Below are positions 33,736-42,900 of a stretch of DNA of 64,000 nucleotides, piece by piece (position 1 is the first letter of the stretch; each line of letters begins with the position of its first letter). Origin of the DNA: CAVPWP01 sp050789285 (GTDB taxonomy: Bacteria; Pseudomonadota; Alphaproteobacteria; Rhodobacterales; Rhodobacteraceae); contig NZ_JBOUVX010000003.1 in NCBI RefSeq assembly GCF_050789285.1, positions 124,001 through 188,000 of the forward strand, in the 5' to 3' direction. The notes under the pieces are model-generated. The model was not told the origin of the DNA and did not search any database. It saw nothing but the letters and a program-made list of their open reading frames with translations. A program made the position numbers and the translations under genes.

Positions 33736-33861
33736 TCCGGCCCCCCTGGACATCCTGGTCGAAGGCTATAGCAGCGCCGTCTTCGCGCAAGCCTTCATCC
33801 CCTTGAGGCGCGACGGAAAACCGCCTAAGTCAGCGTCTCCGCCTGCCTGGGACGCCCGCAA

Positions 33862-34797
33862 ATGCCGATCACGCTGCCGCAGAACCTGCCTGCCTTTGGA
33901 GTCCTCAGGAACGAGGGCGTCATGGTCATGGCGCAGGACCTGGCCAGCCATCAGGACATCCGGCCGATCCGGATCGGGCTTTTGAACCTGATGCCGAAGA
34001 AGATCCAGACCGAGACGCAGTTCGCCCGGCTGATCGGCGCGACGCCGCTTCAGATCGACTTCCAGCTGATCCGGATGACCGAGCACGAGACGAAGAACAC
34101 CGCCGCCGAGCACATGGCCGAGTTCTATCGCCCGTTCCAGGACGTGAAGGACGAGAAGTTCGACGGCCTCATCATCACCGGCGCCCCGATCGAGCACCTG
34201 CCCTTCGAAGAGGTCACCTACTGGGACGAGCTGACCGAGGTCATGGACTGGACCCAGACCAACGTGCATTCCACCTTCGGCGTCTGCTGGGGCGGGATGG
34301 CGATGGCCTATCACTTCCACGGCATCCCCAAGCACATGCTGGACCAAAAGGCCTTCGGCTGTTTCCGGCACCGCAACCTCACGCCGTCCTCGCCCTACCT
34401 GCGCGGATTTTCCGACGATTTCGTCATTCCGGTCAGCCGGTGGACGGAGATGCGCGCGGACGAGATCGCGGCGGCGGGGTTGAAGATCCTGCTGGGGTCC
34501 GAAGAGGTCGGCCCCTGTCTGGTCGAGGATGCGGGCCACCGCGCGCTTTATATCTTCAACCACTTCGAATACGACAGCGGCACGCTGAAGGAAGAATACG
34601 ACCGCGACGTGGCGAACGGCACGCCGATCAACGTGCCGCGCAACTACTACCCCGACGACGATCCCTCGCGGATGCCGCAGAACCGCTGGCGCAGCCACGC
34701 GCATCTGCTTTACGGCAACTGGGTAAGCGAGATCTACCTGACCACGCCCTTCGACATGGCGCAGATCGGCCAGTCCTCGACCGACCTGCGCGCCTGA
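33862..34797 (+). CDS. metA: Homoserine O-acetyltransferase (MetA family)
   Basis: A 311-residue MetA-type acyltransferase. Catalytic Cys142 is in FGVCWGGMA and the His/Glu pair is in FNHFEYD (His234, Glu236). The residue that sets acyl specificity, position 111 in GAPIEHL, is Glu; in characterised MetA proteins Glu111 selects acetyl-CoA and Gly111 succinyl-CoA. It is therefore predicted to acetylate homoserine in methionine synthesis, despite the traditional name homoserine O-succinyltransferase. Length usual. It stands alone, with no strong ribosome-binding site but a small hairpin (33833-33856 region) in the leader. Confidence 0.94.
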   Translation: MPITLPQNLPAFGVLRNEGVMVMAQDLASHQDIRPIRIGLLNLMPKKIQTETQFARLIGATPLQIDFQLIRMTEHETKNTAAEHMAEFYRPFQDVKDEKFDGLIITGAPIEHLPFEEVTYWDELTEVMDWTQTNVHSTFGVCWGGMAMAYHFHGIPKHMLDQKAFGCFRHRNLTPSSPYLRGFSDDFVIPVSRWTEMRADEIAAAGLKILLGSEEVGPCLVEDAGHRALYIFNHFEYDSGTLKEEYDRDVANGTPINVPRNYYPDDDPSRMPQNRWRSHAHLLYGNWVSEIYLTTPFDMAQIGQSSTDLRA

Positions 34798-34867
34798 CGG
34801 CACGGCAGGCTGGCGCGGCGGCGCGTTCCCTCTAGATCATGGGGCAGAGGCAGTCGGGATCCCGCAC

Positions 34868-35851
34868 GTGAGCACGCTTCAGACCTTCGCAAGCCTGGCC
34901 GTGGCCGTCGTCGCCCTTGGCGGGTGCGGCGCGGCCTTCGACGGGCGCGCGACCCGCATGGAAGCCGAGGCCGAGGCGCGCTTTCCCCCGATCGGGCGCA
35001 TCGTCGAGGTCGACGGACGGCCAGTGCATGTGCTGGTCGAAGGCCAGGGGCCGGACCTTGTGATCATCCACGGCGCGGGCGGAAACCTGCGCGACTATAC
35101 GTTCGACTTCGTCGACCGGGTGAAGGACCGCTACCGCGTCATCGTCTTCGACCGTCCCGGCCATGGCTTCACCGCGCAGACCGATCCCGCCTACGAGGCC
35201 GCCTTCACGCGCCTGGCCGAGGGCCCCGAGGAACAGGCCGCCTTTCTTGCGAAGGCCGCCGCGCAGATCGGAGTGCGCGACCCGATCGTGATGGGACAAT
35301 CCTTCGGGGGCGCGGTGGCGCTGGCCTGGGCGCTGAACCACGACCCCGCGGCGGTCGTCGTCGTCTCGGGCGTGTCGCATCCCTGGCCGGGCGGCCTGGG
35401 ACCAAGCTATGTCATCGGCGGCTCGGCCATCGGCGGCGCGGCGGTGGTGCCCGTGGTCGCGGCCTTCCCGCCGAACGGGTCCGTCGACGCGATCCTGGCC
35501 CGTATTTTCGCGCCGCAGGCCGTGCCCGAGGGCTATGCCGACCACTTCGGCGTGCCGCTGTCCCTGCGCAGGTCGACCTTGCGGGCGAACACGCGGCAGG
35601 TGAACACCCTTCGGCCGCATATCGTGCGCATGTCCGAACGATACCCGACGCTCGACCTGCCGGTCGAGATCGTGCACGGGACCGAGGACCAGATCGTGCC
35701 GCTTGCCATCCATTCCGAACCGCTGGCCGAACGGGTGCCGGGCGCGAACCTTCTGCGGCTGGAGGGCGTGGGCCACATGCCGCACCACGCCGACCCCAAG
35801 GCCGTGATCGCGGCAATCGACCGCGCCGCCGCGCGCGCCGGATTGCGCTAG
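34868..35851 (+). CDS. Lipoprotein alpha/beta hydrolase
   Basis: A 327-residue hydrolase with an N-terminal lipoprotein signal (hydrophobic stretch ending in a lipobox-like LGGC, Cys20). The hydrolase fold is clear: oxyanion segment IIHGAGGN, strand/turn FDRPGHGFT, nucleophile elbow GQSFGG (Ser150 region), acid GTEDQIVP and catalytic His in GVGHMPHH. The substrate is unknown. It starts with GTG and lies 70 bases after metA on the same strand. Membrane-anchored location is inferred from the lipobox. Confidence 0.85.
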   Translation: MSTLQTFASLAVAVVALGGCGAAFDGRATRMEAEAEARFPPIGRIVEVDGRPVHVLVEGQGPDLVIIHGAGGNLRDYTFDFVDRVKDRYRVIVFDRPGHGFTAQTDPAYEAAFTRLAEGPEEQAAFLAKAAAQIGVRDPIVMGQSFGGAVALAWALNHDPAAVVVVSGVSHPWPGGLGPSYVIGGSAIGGAAVVPVVAAFPPNGSVDAILARIFAPQAVPEGYADHFGVPLSLRRSTLRANTRQVNTLRPHIVRMSERYPTLDLPVEIVHGTEDQIVPLAIHSEPLAERVPGANLLRLEGVGHMPHHADPKAVIAAIDRAAARAGLR

Positions 35852-35895
35852 GCCGGCCCGCGCCCTAGGCTTTGCCCACTTTGAGGGAGGCACGG

Positions 35896-36759
35896 ATGGA
35901 TCTGCCCTTCGACGGCGCGATCAGCAGGTATTACGAGGACGAGGCCCCGGACGAGGTTCGCAAGACGATCCGCGAGGGCGACGACAAGGACATCCTCGAT
36001 CCGACCTATCCCTATGACCGATGGATGAAGAAGAAGGACTACGAGGCCGAGATGGACGCGCTCCAGCTCGAACTTGTGCGGATGCAGCACGACATCCGGC
36101 AGTCCGGCAAGCGCGTGGTCGTGGTCTTCGAGGGGCGCGACGCCAGCGGCAAGGGCGGCACAATCAAGCGCGTGCGCGAGAACCTGAACCCGCGCGGGGC
36201 GCGCGTGGTCGCGCTGTCCAAGCCCACCGAGACCGAAGCCAGCCAGTGGTATTTCCAACGATACATCGAGCATCTGCCAAGCGCGGGCGAGATCGTGCTT
36301 TTCGACCGGTCCTGGTACAACCGCGGAGTGGTCGAGAAGGTCTTCGGCTTTTGCAGCGACGCCGACCGCGAGCGTTTCTTCCGCCAGCTGCCCGAGTTCG
36401 AGGACATGCTGGTCAGCGAGGGGATCACCTTCCTGAAGCTCTGGCTGAACGTCGGGCGGGCGGAGCAGCTGCGCCGTTTCCTGGCCCGCGAGAAGGACCC
36501 GCTGAAGCAATGGAAGCTGAGCCTGATCGACGTCGAGGGCCTGAAGAAATGGGACGACTACTCGGCGGCCATCCGCGAGACGCTTGACCGCAGCCACAGT
36601 GCCGTCGCGCCCTGGACGGTGATCCGGTCGGATGACAAGTACCGCGCCCGGCTTGCCGCGATCCGGGCACTGCTTGGGCGGATCGACTATGCCGGCAAGG
36701 GCGATGTGGCGGCCCCGGATCCGAAGGTCTGCGGCGGTCCAGACATCTGGCATGGCTAA
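35896..36759 (+). CDS. ppk2: Polyphosphate kinase 2
   Basis: A 287-residue PPK2-family enzyme: Walker A FEGRDASGKGG, Walker B/lid FDRSWYNRGVVEKVFGFC and the C-terminal KKWDDYS and WTVIRSDDK motifs. It transfers phosphate between polyphosphate and nucleoside (di)phosphates, usually in the direction of GTP/ATP regeneration. The ATG at 35896 is preceded by GGGAGG; an upstream TTG at 35872 is less likely. Its last eight bases overlap the TetR gene start, so the two are coupled. Confidence 0.93.
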   Translation: MDLPFDGAISRYYEDEAPDEVRKTIREGDDKDILDPTYPYDRWMKKKDYEAEMDALQLELVRMQHDIRQSGKRVVVVFEGRDASGKGGTIKRVRENLNPRGARVVALSKPTETEASQWYFQRYIEHLPSAGEIVLFDRSWYNRGVVEKVFGFCSDADRERFFRQLPEFEDMLVSEGITFLKLWLNVGRAEQLRRFLAREKDPLKQWKLSLIDVEGLKKWDDYSAAIRETLDRSHSAVAPWTVIRSDDKYRARLAAIRALLGRIDYAGKGDVAAPDPKVCGGPDIWHG

Positions 36760-37369
36760 GCGCGGATACCACCACGGAAACCTCAGGCAAGCGCTTGTCG
36801 AGGCCGCACTCGAGCTGATCGAAGAGCGCGGACCGCAGGGGTTCACCCTTTCCGAAGCGGCCAAGAGCGCCGGCGTGACGCCGGCCGCCGTCTATCGCCA
36901 CTTCGAGGGCCGCGAGGACCTGATCGCCGAGGCGGCGCTGCAGGGCTATGAAATCTTCGCCGACCTCATGCAATACGCCTATGACAGCGGGCAACCGTCG
37001 GCCCTGCGCAGCTTCGAGGCGACGGGCCGCGCGTATCTGGCCTTCGCGCGAAAGTACCCGGGGCACTACGTGGCGATGTTCGAGTCCGGCATCTCGATCA
37101 ACCGGACGCCGGAACTGGCGATGGCCGCGGCCCGGGCGTCGCAGGTTCTGGAACGGGCGGCTGTGGCGCTTTCGGAACACATTCCAAGGGAAAAACGCCC
37201 CCCACCCCAGATGTTTTCCGCACATATTTGGGCGATGAGCCACGGCGTGGTAGAACTTTTCGCACGCGGGGCACCGGGGCGACAGTCCCCCTTTCCGCCG
37301 GAAGAGCTTTTGGAGTCGGGGATTGGCATCTATCTGCGCGGACTTGGGCTTATCCCGCCAGACGAGTGA
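36752..37369 (+). CDS. TetR-family transcriptional regulator
   Basis: A 205-residue regulator. The N-terminal helix-turn-helix (YHHGNLRQALVEAALELIEE, then TLSEAAKSAGVTPAAVYRHF) is typical TetR, followed by the alpha-helical ligand domain; the C-terminal part resembles the TetR_C_33-type regulators. The frame is open further upstream, but the ATG at 36752 fits the family length. It overlaps ppk2 by eight bases, so it is likely translated from the ppk2 message; its target is unknown. Confidence 0.9.
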   Translation: MAKRGYHHGNLRQALVEAALELIEERGPQGFTLSEAAKSAGVTPAAVYRHFEGREDLIAEAALQGYEIFADLMQYAYDSGQPSALRSFEATGRAYLAFARKYPGHYVAMFESGISINRTPELAMAAARASQVLERAAVALSEHIPREKRPPPQMFSAHIWAMSHGVVELFARGAPGRQSPFPPEELLESGIGIYLRGLGLIPPDE

Positions 37370-37445
37370 TGGGCACCTGAACGCCTGCACAATGACGCCG
37401 GCATCTTCGGACTTCGGAACCCTGCGTCGCGCAATGGGTGGCGTC

Positions 37446-38051
37446 ATGCGAAGCGGTGCGATGCGACTTCTGGGTCTGACGTTGGCGCTTGGGACGCCGT
37501 CCGCGGCGGCTGCGCAAGCGCCGTCGTCGGGGTCGACCGAATTTCTCTGGTCGGGGCCCTATGCGGGCCTCACGCTGGGATATGGCGGGTCGGATCTTGA
37601 AGGTCCGGGCGGGACCAGGGGGGAACAGGACGGGCGCGAGACCTCGGTCTACACCGGTTTCGTCTGGGCGCGCGGGCAGCTTGTCTTCGGGGTCGAATAC
37701 GACCTGACCGTCAACATCGGCGGCGACTACGTGTTCGGCGACCGCGTCGAGGTCGGCAGCCGGACGGCCGCGGTCGACTGGATGACAAGCCTGCGCGGGC
37801 GCATGGGCTATGTCGCCGAGGATACGCTGGTCTATGGGACGGCGGGGCTGGGCTATTCCGACACCGTTTCCACGGGCCGGTCGTATGACACGGGATACGT
37901 GCTTGGCTGGGGCCTCGAGCGGCGGCTGGCCGGACGATGGGCCTGGCGGGGCGAGGCGCTATACTGGGGATTTTCGCCCGACGGTGCGACCGACCGGGTG
38001 GAAATCGACGACGCCTGGGTGGTTCGCCTGGGTCTGGCCCGCTATTTCTGA
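37446..38051 (+). CDS. Outer-membrane beta-barrel protein
   Basis: About 201 residues: signal peptide (LLGLTLALGTPSAAAAQA), the WSGPYAGLTLGYGG first strand typical of Omp25/OmpA-like alphaproteobacterial porin family proteins, alternating beta strands, and a C-terminal strand ending in Phe (LGLARYF). Function unknown, structural or adhesin-like. Several in-frame ATGs exist (37392, 37434, 37446, 37461); 37446 leaves a standard signal peptide. It has its own context downstream of the TetR gene on the same strand. Confidence 0.78.
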   Translation: MRSGAMRLLGLTLALGTPSAAAAQAPSSGSTEFLWSGPYAGLTLGYGGSDLEGPGGTRGEQDGRETSVYTGFVWARGQLVFGVEYDLTVNIGGDYVFGDRVEVGSRTAAVDWMTSLRGRMGYVAEDTLVYGTAGLGYSDTVSTGRSYDTGYVLGWGLERRLAGRWAWRGEALYWGFSPDGATDRVEIDDAWVVRLGLARYF

Positions 38052-38090
38052 CAGCAAGACCGGCCGAAACGACGGGTTGCAGGGCGACCC

Positions 38091-38192
38091 TCAGGCCGCC
38101 TCAGCGGCCTTGCCCCGGGTTTCGGCGCTGATCAGCGCCCAAAGAAGCGACCCAAGGGTCGCGGCATAGAAGGTCAGTTCTGAAATCGGCAT
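38091..38192 (-). CDS. Possible 33-residue membrane peptide
   Basis: A small open frame in the 286-bp gap between the barrel protein and rpsI, encoding MPISELTFYAATLGSLLWAL followed by ISAETRGKAAEAA: one hydrophobic helix and a charged tail. An AGGA lies four bases before the ATG. Both the amphipathic composition and the ribosome-binding site look deliberate, but length and lack of comparison leave it unproven. Confidence 0.4.
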   Translation of the reverse strand: MPISELTFYAATLGSLLWALISAETRGKAAEAA

Positions 38193-38282
38193 GGTCCTAC
38201 CCCGGTGTGGAGCCCGGCGTATATGGGGATGGACCGGCAGACCTGCATGTCACGCGACTGCGTGACGGGCGAGGCCGGCAAG

Positions 38283-38313
38283 CAAAAGGGGCGCGGGAAA
38301 CCCCCGCACCCCT
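38283..38313 (-). terminator. Terminator of rplM-rpsI
   Basis: On the minus strand a 12-bp stem with one T-G wobble (AAGGGGTGCGGG / CCCGCGCCCCTT), five-base loop, then TTGCTT. It starts about 25 bases after the rpsI stop. Confidence 0.7.
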
Positions 38314-38337
38314 TCCGGTATCCATGATCCGGCTGGA

Positions 38338-38829
38338 TCAGCGCTTGGAGAACTGGAAGCTCCGACGCGCCTTGCGCTTGCCGTACTTCTTGCGCTCGAC
38401 CACGCGGCTGTCGCGGGTGAGGAAGCCTGCGGCCTTGAGCGGCGAGCGCAGGGACGGTTCGTAAAGCTGCAGGGCCTTCGAGATGCCGTGCTTCACCGCA
38501 CCGGCCTGGCCCGACAGGCCGCCACCAGTCACGGTCGCCATCACGTCGAATTCGTTCTCGACGCCGGCGACGGTGAAGGGCTGCCGCAGGATCATCTGCA
38601 ACACCGGCCGGGCGAAGTAGTCCTTCATTTCCTTGCCGTTGACGACGACCTTGCCGGAACCCGGCTTGATCCAGACGCGGGCGACGGCGTTCTTGCGCTT
38701 GCCCGTCGCGTAGGAGCGACCCAGCATGTCGCGCACCGGCGTTTTCGGCACGTCGACTTCGGCCACCGCGACATCGGCCGCGCCGGTCAGGGTGTTCAGC
38801 TCTTCGAGCGATTTGATTTCTTCGGCCAT
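38338..38829 (-). CDS. rpsI: 30S ribosomal protein S9
   Basis: A 163-residue uS9 with the alphaproteobacterial N-terminal extension (about 35 residues before GRSYATGKRKNAVARVWI) and the canonical C-terminus KKYGKRKARRSFQFSKR, whose last Lys-Arg reaches the P-site tRNA. It follows rplM by four bases, the universal rplM-rpsI pair, and ends before a terminator. Confidence 0.98.
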   Translation of the reverse strand: MAEEIKSLEELNTLTGAADVAVAEVDVPKTPVRDMLGRSYATGKRKNAVARVWIKPGSGKVVVNGKEMKDYFARPVLQMILRQPFTVAGVENEFDVMATVTGGGLSGQAGAVKHGISKALQLYEPSLRSPLKAAGFLTRDSRVVERKKYGKRKARRSFQFSKR

Positions 38830-38833
38830 CTGA

Positions 38834-39295
38834 TCAGCTCCGGGTGTTCTTCTTGTTCATGGACTTCACGTCCAGAACTTCGGGCTGCTGCGCCTCGTGC
38901 GGGTGCTCTGCCCCGGCATAGACGCGCAGGTTGGTCATGACCTGACGGCTCAGGCGGTTGCCGGGCAGCATCCGCTGCACGGCCTTCTCGACCACGCGCT
39001 CGGGGTGGGCGCCTTCGAGGATCTGCGCCGCGGTCTGCGACTTGATCCCGCCGGGGTAGCCGGTGTGGCGGTAATAGACTTTGTCGGCGCGCTTGTTGCC
39101 CGTCATCTGCACCTTGTCGGCGTTGATGACGATGACATTGTCGCCCATGTCCATGTGGGGCGTGAAGCTTGGCTTGTGCTTGCCGCGCAGACGCATGGCG
39201 ACGATCGAGGCAAGCCGGCCGAGAACGACGCCCTCGGCGTCGATCAGGACCCACTTCTTGTCGATGTCCGCCGGAGTAGCGGTGAAGGTCTTCAT
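38834..39295 (-). CDS. rplM: 50S ribosomal protein L13
   Basis: A 153-residue uL13: WVLIDAEGVVLGRLAS at the N-terminus, VIVINADKVQMTG, and the MLPGNRLSRQVMTNLRVYAG core. The ATG at 39295 (MKTFTATPADIDKKW) is the conventional start in this order; an ATG at 39307 adds four residues. It is the first gene of rplM-rpsI behind a strong promoter. Confidence 0.97.
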   Translation of the reverse strand: MKTFTATPADIDKKWVLIDAEGVVLGRLASIVAMRLRGKHKPSFTPHMDMGDNVIVINADKVQMTGNKRADKVYYRHTGYPGGIKSQTAAQILEGAHPERVVEKAVQRMLPGNRLSRQVMTNLRVYAGAEHPHEAQQPEVLDVKSMNKKNTRS

Positions 39296-39331
39296 TGTTC
39301 TGCCCATGTTCGGGGGAATTCGGATGGGCGG

Positions 39332-39360
39332 GTTCTAACGGTTTCCCGGCCGCAGTCAAG
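39332..39360 (-). promoter_or_regulatory. Promoter of rplM-rpsI
   Basis: On the minus strand CTTGAC (39355-39360), a 17-nt spacer, TAGAAC (39332-39337), close to the strong ribosomal/rRNA promoter pattern of alphaproteobacteria. It lies about 37 bases before the rplM ATG. Confidence 0.75.
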
Positions 39361-39378
39361 CGGACACAGAAAGAATAA

Positions 39379-39394
39379 ATTGTTCCAAAACAAT
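39379..39394. repeat. 16-bp palindrome in the AT-rich region upstream of the rplM promoter
   Basis: ATTGTT-CCAA-AACAAT, 6-bp perfect arms. It sits about 20 bases upstream of the -35 box in the only AT-rich patch nearby, so it may be a regulator site or part of an UP-type element. Confidence 0.5.
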
Positions 39395-39437
39395 TGCTTG
39401 CGATTAAGGTATTATTTTACCCCAAATTTCGCGGCGC

Positions 39438-39460
39438 GGGCGACCGGTGAACGGCCGCCC
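39438..39460 (-). terminator. Weak terminator-like hairpin after the periplasmic cyclophilin
   Basis: On the minus strand an 8-bp stem with one G-T pair (GGGCGGCC / GGTCGCCC), loop GTTCACC, followed by GCGCCGCGAAATTT. There is no strong T run, so function is uncertain. Confidence 0.35.
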
Positions 39461-39482
39461 CTGCCCCGTCAGACGCCGGCCG

Positions 39483-40095
<613 letters not shown>

Positions 40096-40103
<8 letters not shown>

Positions 40104-40602
40104 CGGCGGCCACCTTCACGCTGAGCATCCGGTCGGGATTCATCGGCGGTTCGCCCCGGACGATCTTGTCGACATGCTCCATCCCGCCGATCACGCGGCC
40201 ATAGACCGTGTACTGACCGTTGAGGAAATGGTTGTCCTTGAAGTTGATGAAGAACTGGCTGTTGGCCGAGTTCGGGTTCGCCGAGCGCGCCGCGCCGAGG
40301 GTGCCGCGATCGTGCGGGATGCGGCTGAATTCGGCCGGCAGGTCCGGCAGGTCCGAGCCGCCGGTCCCCGCCCTGCGGATGTTGAAGTCCTTTTCGAAGT
40401 TGCCATGCGCGACGTCGCCGGTCTGCGCCATGAAGCCGTCGATCACGCGGTGGAAGACCACGTTGTCATAGGCCCCCGCGCGGGCGAGGTCCTTCATCCG
40501 CCCGCAATGGGCCGGCGCGATGTCGGGCAGAAGCTCGATCGTGACGGTGCCGTCCTTGAGTTCGATGAGAATGGTGTTCTCGGGGTCCTTGATCTCGGCC
40601 AT
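40096..40602 (-). CDS. Peptidylprolyl isomerase, cytoplasmic cyclophilin
   Basis: A 168-residue single-domain cyclophilin without signal peptide: VVFHRVIDGFMAQTGD and NSQFFINFKDNHFLNGQYTVYGRV are intact. The ATG at 40602 has AGGAGG six bases before it; the longer frame to 40713 is not family-like. It lies upstream of and overlaps the exported paralogue at 39483, and is divergent from pgk. Confidence 0.93.
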
Positions 40603-40727
40603 CGGGGCCTCCTGTGCTCGGTCTCGGGGCGACCCTATCGGGGCGCGCGGCGAAGGAAAAGCCCGAAGCGGTTGACGCAACGCCGGCGATGGGATGGAAA
40701 GGGCGCGGATCACTTGCGAGGTGCCTG

Positions 40728-41930
40728 ATGGCCTGGAAGACGCTTGACGACATGGACCTGGACGGCCGGACGGTGCTGGTGCGCGTCGACATCAACGTGC
40801 CGGTCGAGGACGGCCATGTGACCGACACCACCCGGATCGACCGCATCCGGCCGACGGTGACGGACATCCTGTCGAAGGGCGGGCGGCCCGTGCTTCTGGC
40901 GCATTTCGACCGGCCCAAGGGCAAGGTCGTGCCCGAGATGTCGCTGGGCCATATCCGCGGCACGGTCGAGGACTGTCTGGGCGTGCCCGTTCGCTTCGCC
41001 GAGGATTGCATCGGCGTGGCGGCGAAGACGGCGGTGGCGGCCCTTGCCCCGGGCGAGGTCCTGCTTCTCGAGAACACCCGCTTCCACGCCGAGGAAGAAA
41101 AGAACGACCCGATGTTCGCGGCCTCCCTGGCCGCGCTGGGCGAAGTCTACGTCAACGACGCCTTCTCGGCGGCGCACCGGGCGCATGCCTCGACCGAGGC
41201 GCTGGCGCGGCTGCTGCCGTCCTGCGCCGGGCGGCTGATGGAGGCTGAGCTTCGCGCACTCGAGGCCGCGCTTGGCACGCCCGAGCGGCCAGTGGTGGCA
41301 GTGGTGGGCGGGGCCAAGGTCTCGACCAAGATCGAGCTTCTGTCGAACCTTGTGCGCAAGGTGAACACGCTGGTGATCGGCGGCGGCATGGCCAACACGT
41401 TTCTCGCCGCGCAGGGTGTCGAGATCGGCACGTCGCTGGCCGAGCACGACATGACCGGCACCGCGTCCGAGATCCTGGCGGCGGCCGGCGAAGCGGCCTG
41501 CGAGATCCTGTTGCCGGTGGACATCGTTGTGGCGCACGAGTTCCGCGAAGGCGCAGACAGCGAGACGCTGCCGGTCGACGCCTGCCCGCCGGACGCAATG
41601 ATCCTTGATGCCGGCCCACAGACGGTGGCGCAGATCACCGCCGCCTTCGACCATGCGCGCACGCTGATCTGGAACGGCCCGCTTGGCGCCTTCGAGATCG
41701 CGCCCTTCGACGCGGCCACGGTCGCGGCAGCCCGGCACGCCGCCGCGCGCACGGGCGCGGGGCTGCTGACGTCGGTTGCGGGCGGCGGCGACACGGTGGC
41801 GGCGCTGAACCGCGCCGGCGCGGCCGAGGATTTCACCTATGTCTCGACCGCGGGCGGCGCGTTTCTCGAATGGATGGAGGGCAAGACCCTGCCCGGGGTC
41901 GCGGCCCTGGTCGCGGCGGGCGAGCGCTAG
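40728..41930 (+). CDS. pgk: Phosphoglycerate kinase
   Basis: A 400-residue monomeric glycolytic/Calvin-cycle kinase. It has the substrate-binding start VLVRVDINVP, HFDRPKG, LLLENTRF, and the hinge and nucleotide-binding motifs VVGGAKVSTKIELL, TLVIGGGMANTFLAAQG and WNGPLGAFE, plus the C-terminal GGGDTVAAL. The ATG at 40728 follows GAGG at seven-base spacing. It precedes the class I aldolase gene on the same strand. Confidence 0.97.
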   Translation: MAWKTLDDMDLDGRTVLVRVDINVPVEDGHVTDTTRIDRIRPTVTDILSKGGRPVLLAHFDRPKGKVVPEMSLGHIRGTVEDCLGVPVRFAEDCIGVAAKTAVAALAPGEVLLLENTRFHAEEEKNDPMFAASLAALGEVYVNDAFSAAHRAHASTEALARLLPSCAGRLMEAELRALEAALGTPERPVVAVVGGAKVSTKIELLSNLVRKVNTLVIGGGMANTFLAAQGVEIGTSLAEHDMTGTASEILAAAGEAACEILLPVDIVVAHEFREGADSETLPVDACPPDAMILDAGPQTVAQITAAFDHARTLIWNGPLGAFEIAPFDAATVAAARHAAARTGAGLLTSVAGGGDTVAALNRAGAAEDFTYVSTAGGAFLEWMEGKTLPGVAALVAAGER

Positions 41931-41941
41931 CGCCCGCGCGA

Positions 41942-41970
41942 TTGCGTGTCGGCGCCCGCTTGCCTAGAAG
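41942..41970 (+). promoter_or_regulatory. Possible promoter of the aldolase gene
   Basis: TTGCGT, a 17-nt spacer, then TAGAAG, in the 76-bp gap after pgk. It overlaps an 8-bp inverted repeat (arms at 41950-41957 and 41971-41978, CGGCGCCC/GGGCGCCG) that could be an operator or hairpin. Confidence 0.4.
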
Positions 41971-42006
41971 GGGCGCCGAAGCGGATCAACACTGGTGGAG
42001 GGACCG

Positions 42007-42900
42007 ATGCCCAACGCGACACAGGCCAAACAGATGACGGACGGCAAGGGCTTCATCGCCGCGCTTGACCAGTCGGGCGGCTCGACGCCCAAGGCGCTGA
42101 AGCTTTACGGGATCGGCGACGAGGCCTGGTCGACCGAAGAGCAGATGTTCGACCTGATCCACCAGATGCGGACACGGATCATCAAGTCGCCCGCCTTCAT
42201 CGGCGAGAAGGTGGTGGGCGCGATCCTGTTCGAACAGACGATGGACCGCGCGATCGACGGCATCCCGACCGCCACCTACCTGTGGGAAAAGCGCGGCGTC
42301 GTGCCGTTCCTCAAGATCGACAAGGGCCTTGAGGCCGAGGCGGACGGCGTCCAGTTGATGAAGCCGATCCCGGGCCTTGACGACCTCCTTTCGCGCGCTG
42401 TCAAGGCGGGCATCTTCGGCACGAAGGAGCGGTCGGTCATCAACGCGGCGAACCCCAGGGGGATCGCGGCAATCGTCGACCAGCAGTTCGCGCTGGGACG
42501 GCAGGTTCTGGCGCACGGCCTTGTGCCGATCCTCGAACCCGAGGTGACGATCTCGATCGCCGACAAGGCCGAGGCCGAGGCGATCCTGCGCGACGAGATC
42601 CTGAAGCACCTCGACACCCTGGCCCAGGGCAGCGAGGTGATGCTGAAGCTGTCGCTTCCCAGCCAGGCGAATTTCTACAAGCCGCTGGTCGACCATCCCC
42701 GCGTGATGCGCGTTGTGGCGCTTTCGGGCGGCTATTCCCGGGACGAGGCGAACGCGATTCTGTCCCGGAACGCGGGCGTCATCGCCAGCTTCAGTCGCGC
42801 CCTGACCGAAGGGCTGAGCGCGCAGCAGTCGGACGCCGACTTCGACGCCGCCCTCGGCGCGACGATCGACGCAATCTATCGGGCGTCGATCGCGGGCTAG
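42007..42900 (+). CDS. Fructose-bisphosphate aldolase class I
   Basis: A 297-residue Schiff-base aldolase: FIAALDQSGGSTPKALKLYG at the N-terminus, FLKIDKGLEAE with the active-site Lys, INAANPRGIAAIVDQQFALG and VLSGGYSRDEANAIL-type C-terminal phosphate site. It cleaves fructose 1,6-bisphosphate without metal. This is the bacterial class I type, unrelated in sequence to the metal-dependent class II. The ATG at 42007 follows GGAGGG; an upstream start at 41995 adds four residues. It follows pgk. Confidence 0.93.
   Translation: MPNATQAKQMTDGKGFIAALDQSGGSTPKALKLYGIGDEAWSTEEQMFDLIHQMRTRIIKSPAFIGEKVVGAILFEQTMDRAIDGIPTATYLWEKRGVVPFLKIDKGLEAEADGVQLMKPIPGLDDLLSRAVKAGIFGTKERSVINAANPRGIAAIVDQQFALGRQVLAHGLVPILEPEVTISIADKAEAEAILRDEILKHLDTLAQGSEVMLKLSLPSQANFYKPLVDHPRVMRVVALSGGYSRDEANAILSRNAGVIASFSRALTEGLSAQQSDADFDAALGATIDAIYRASIAG

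Noticed and set aside
33754..33861. Possible SAM riboswitch upstream of metA
   Set aside because: A small hairpin is present, but the conserved SAM-II or SAM/SAH core could not be recognised, so no riboswitch is called.
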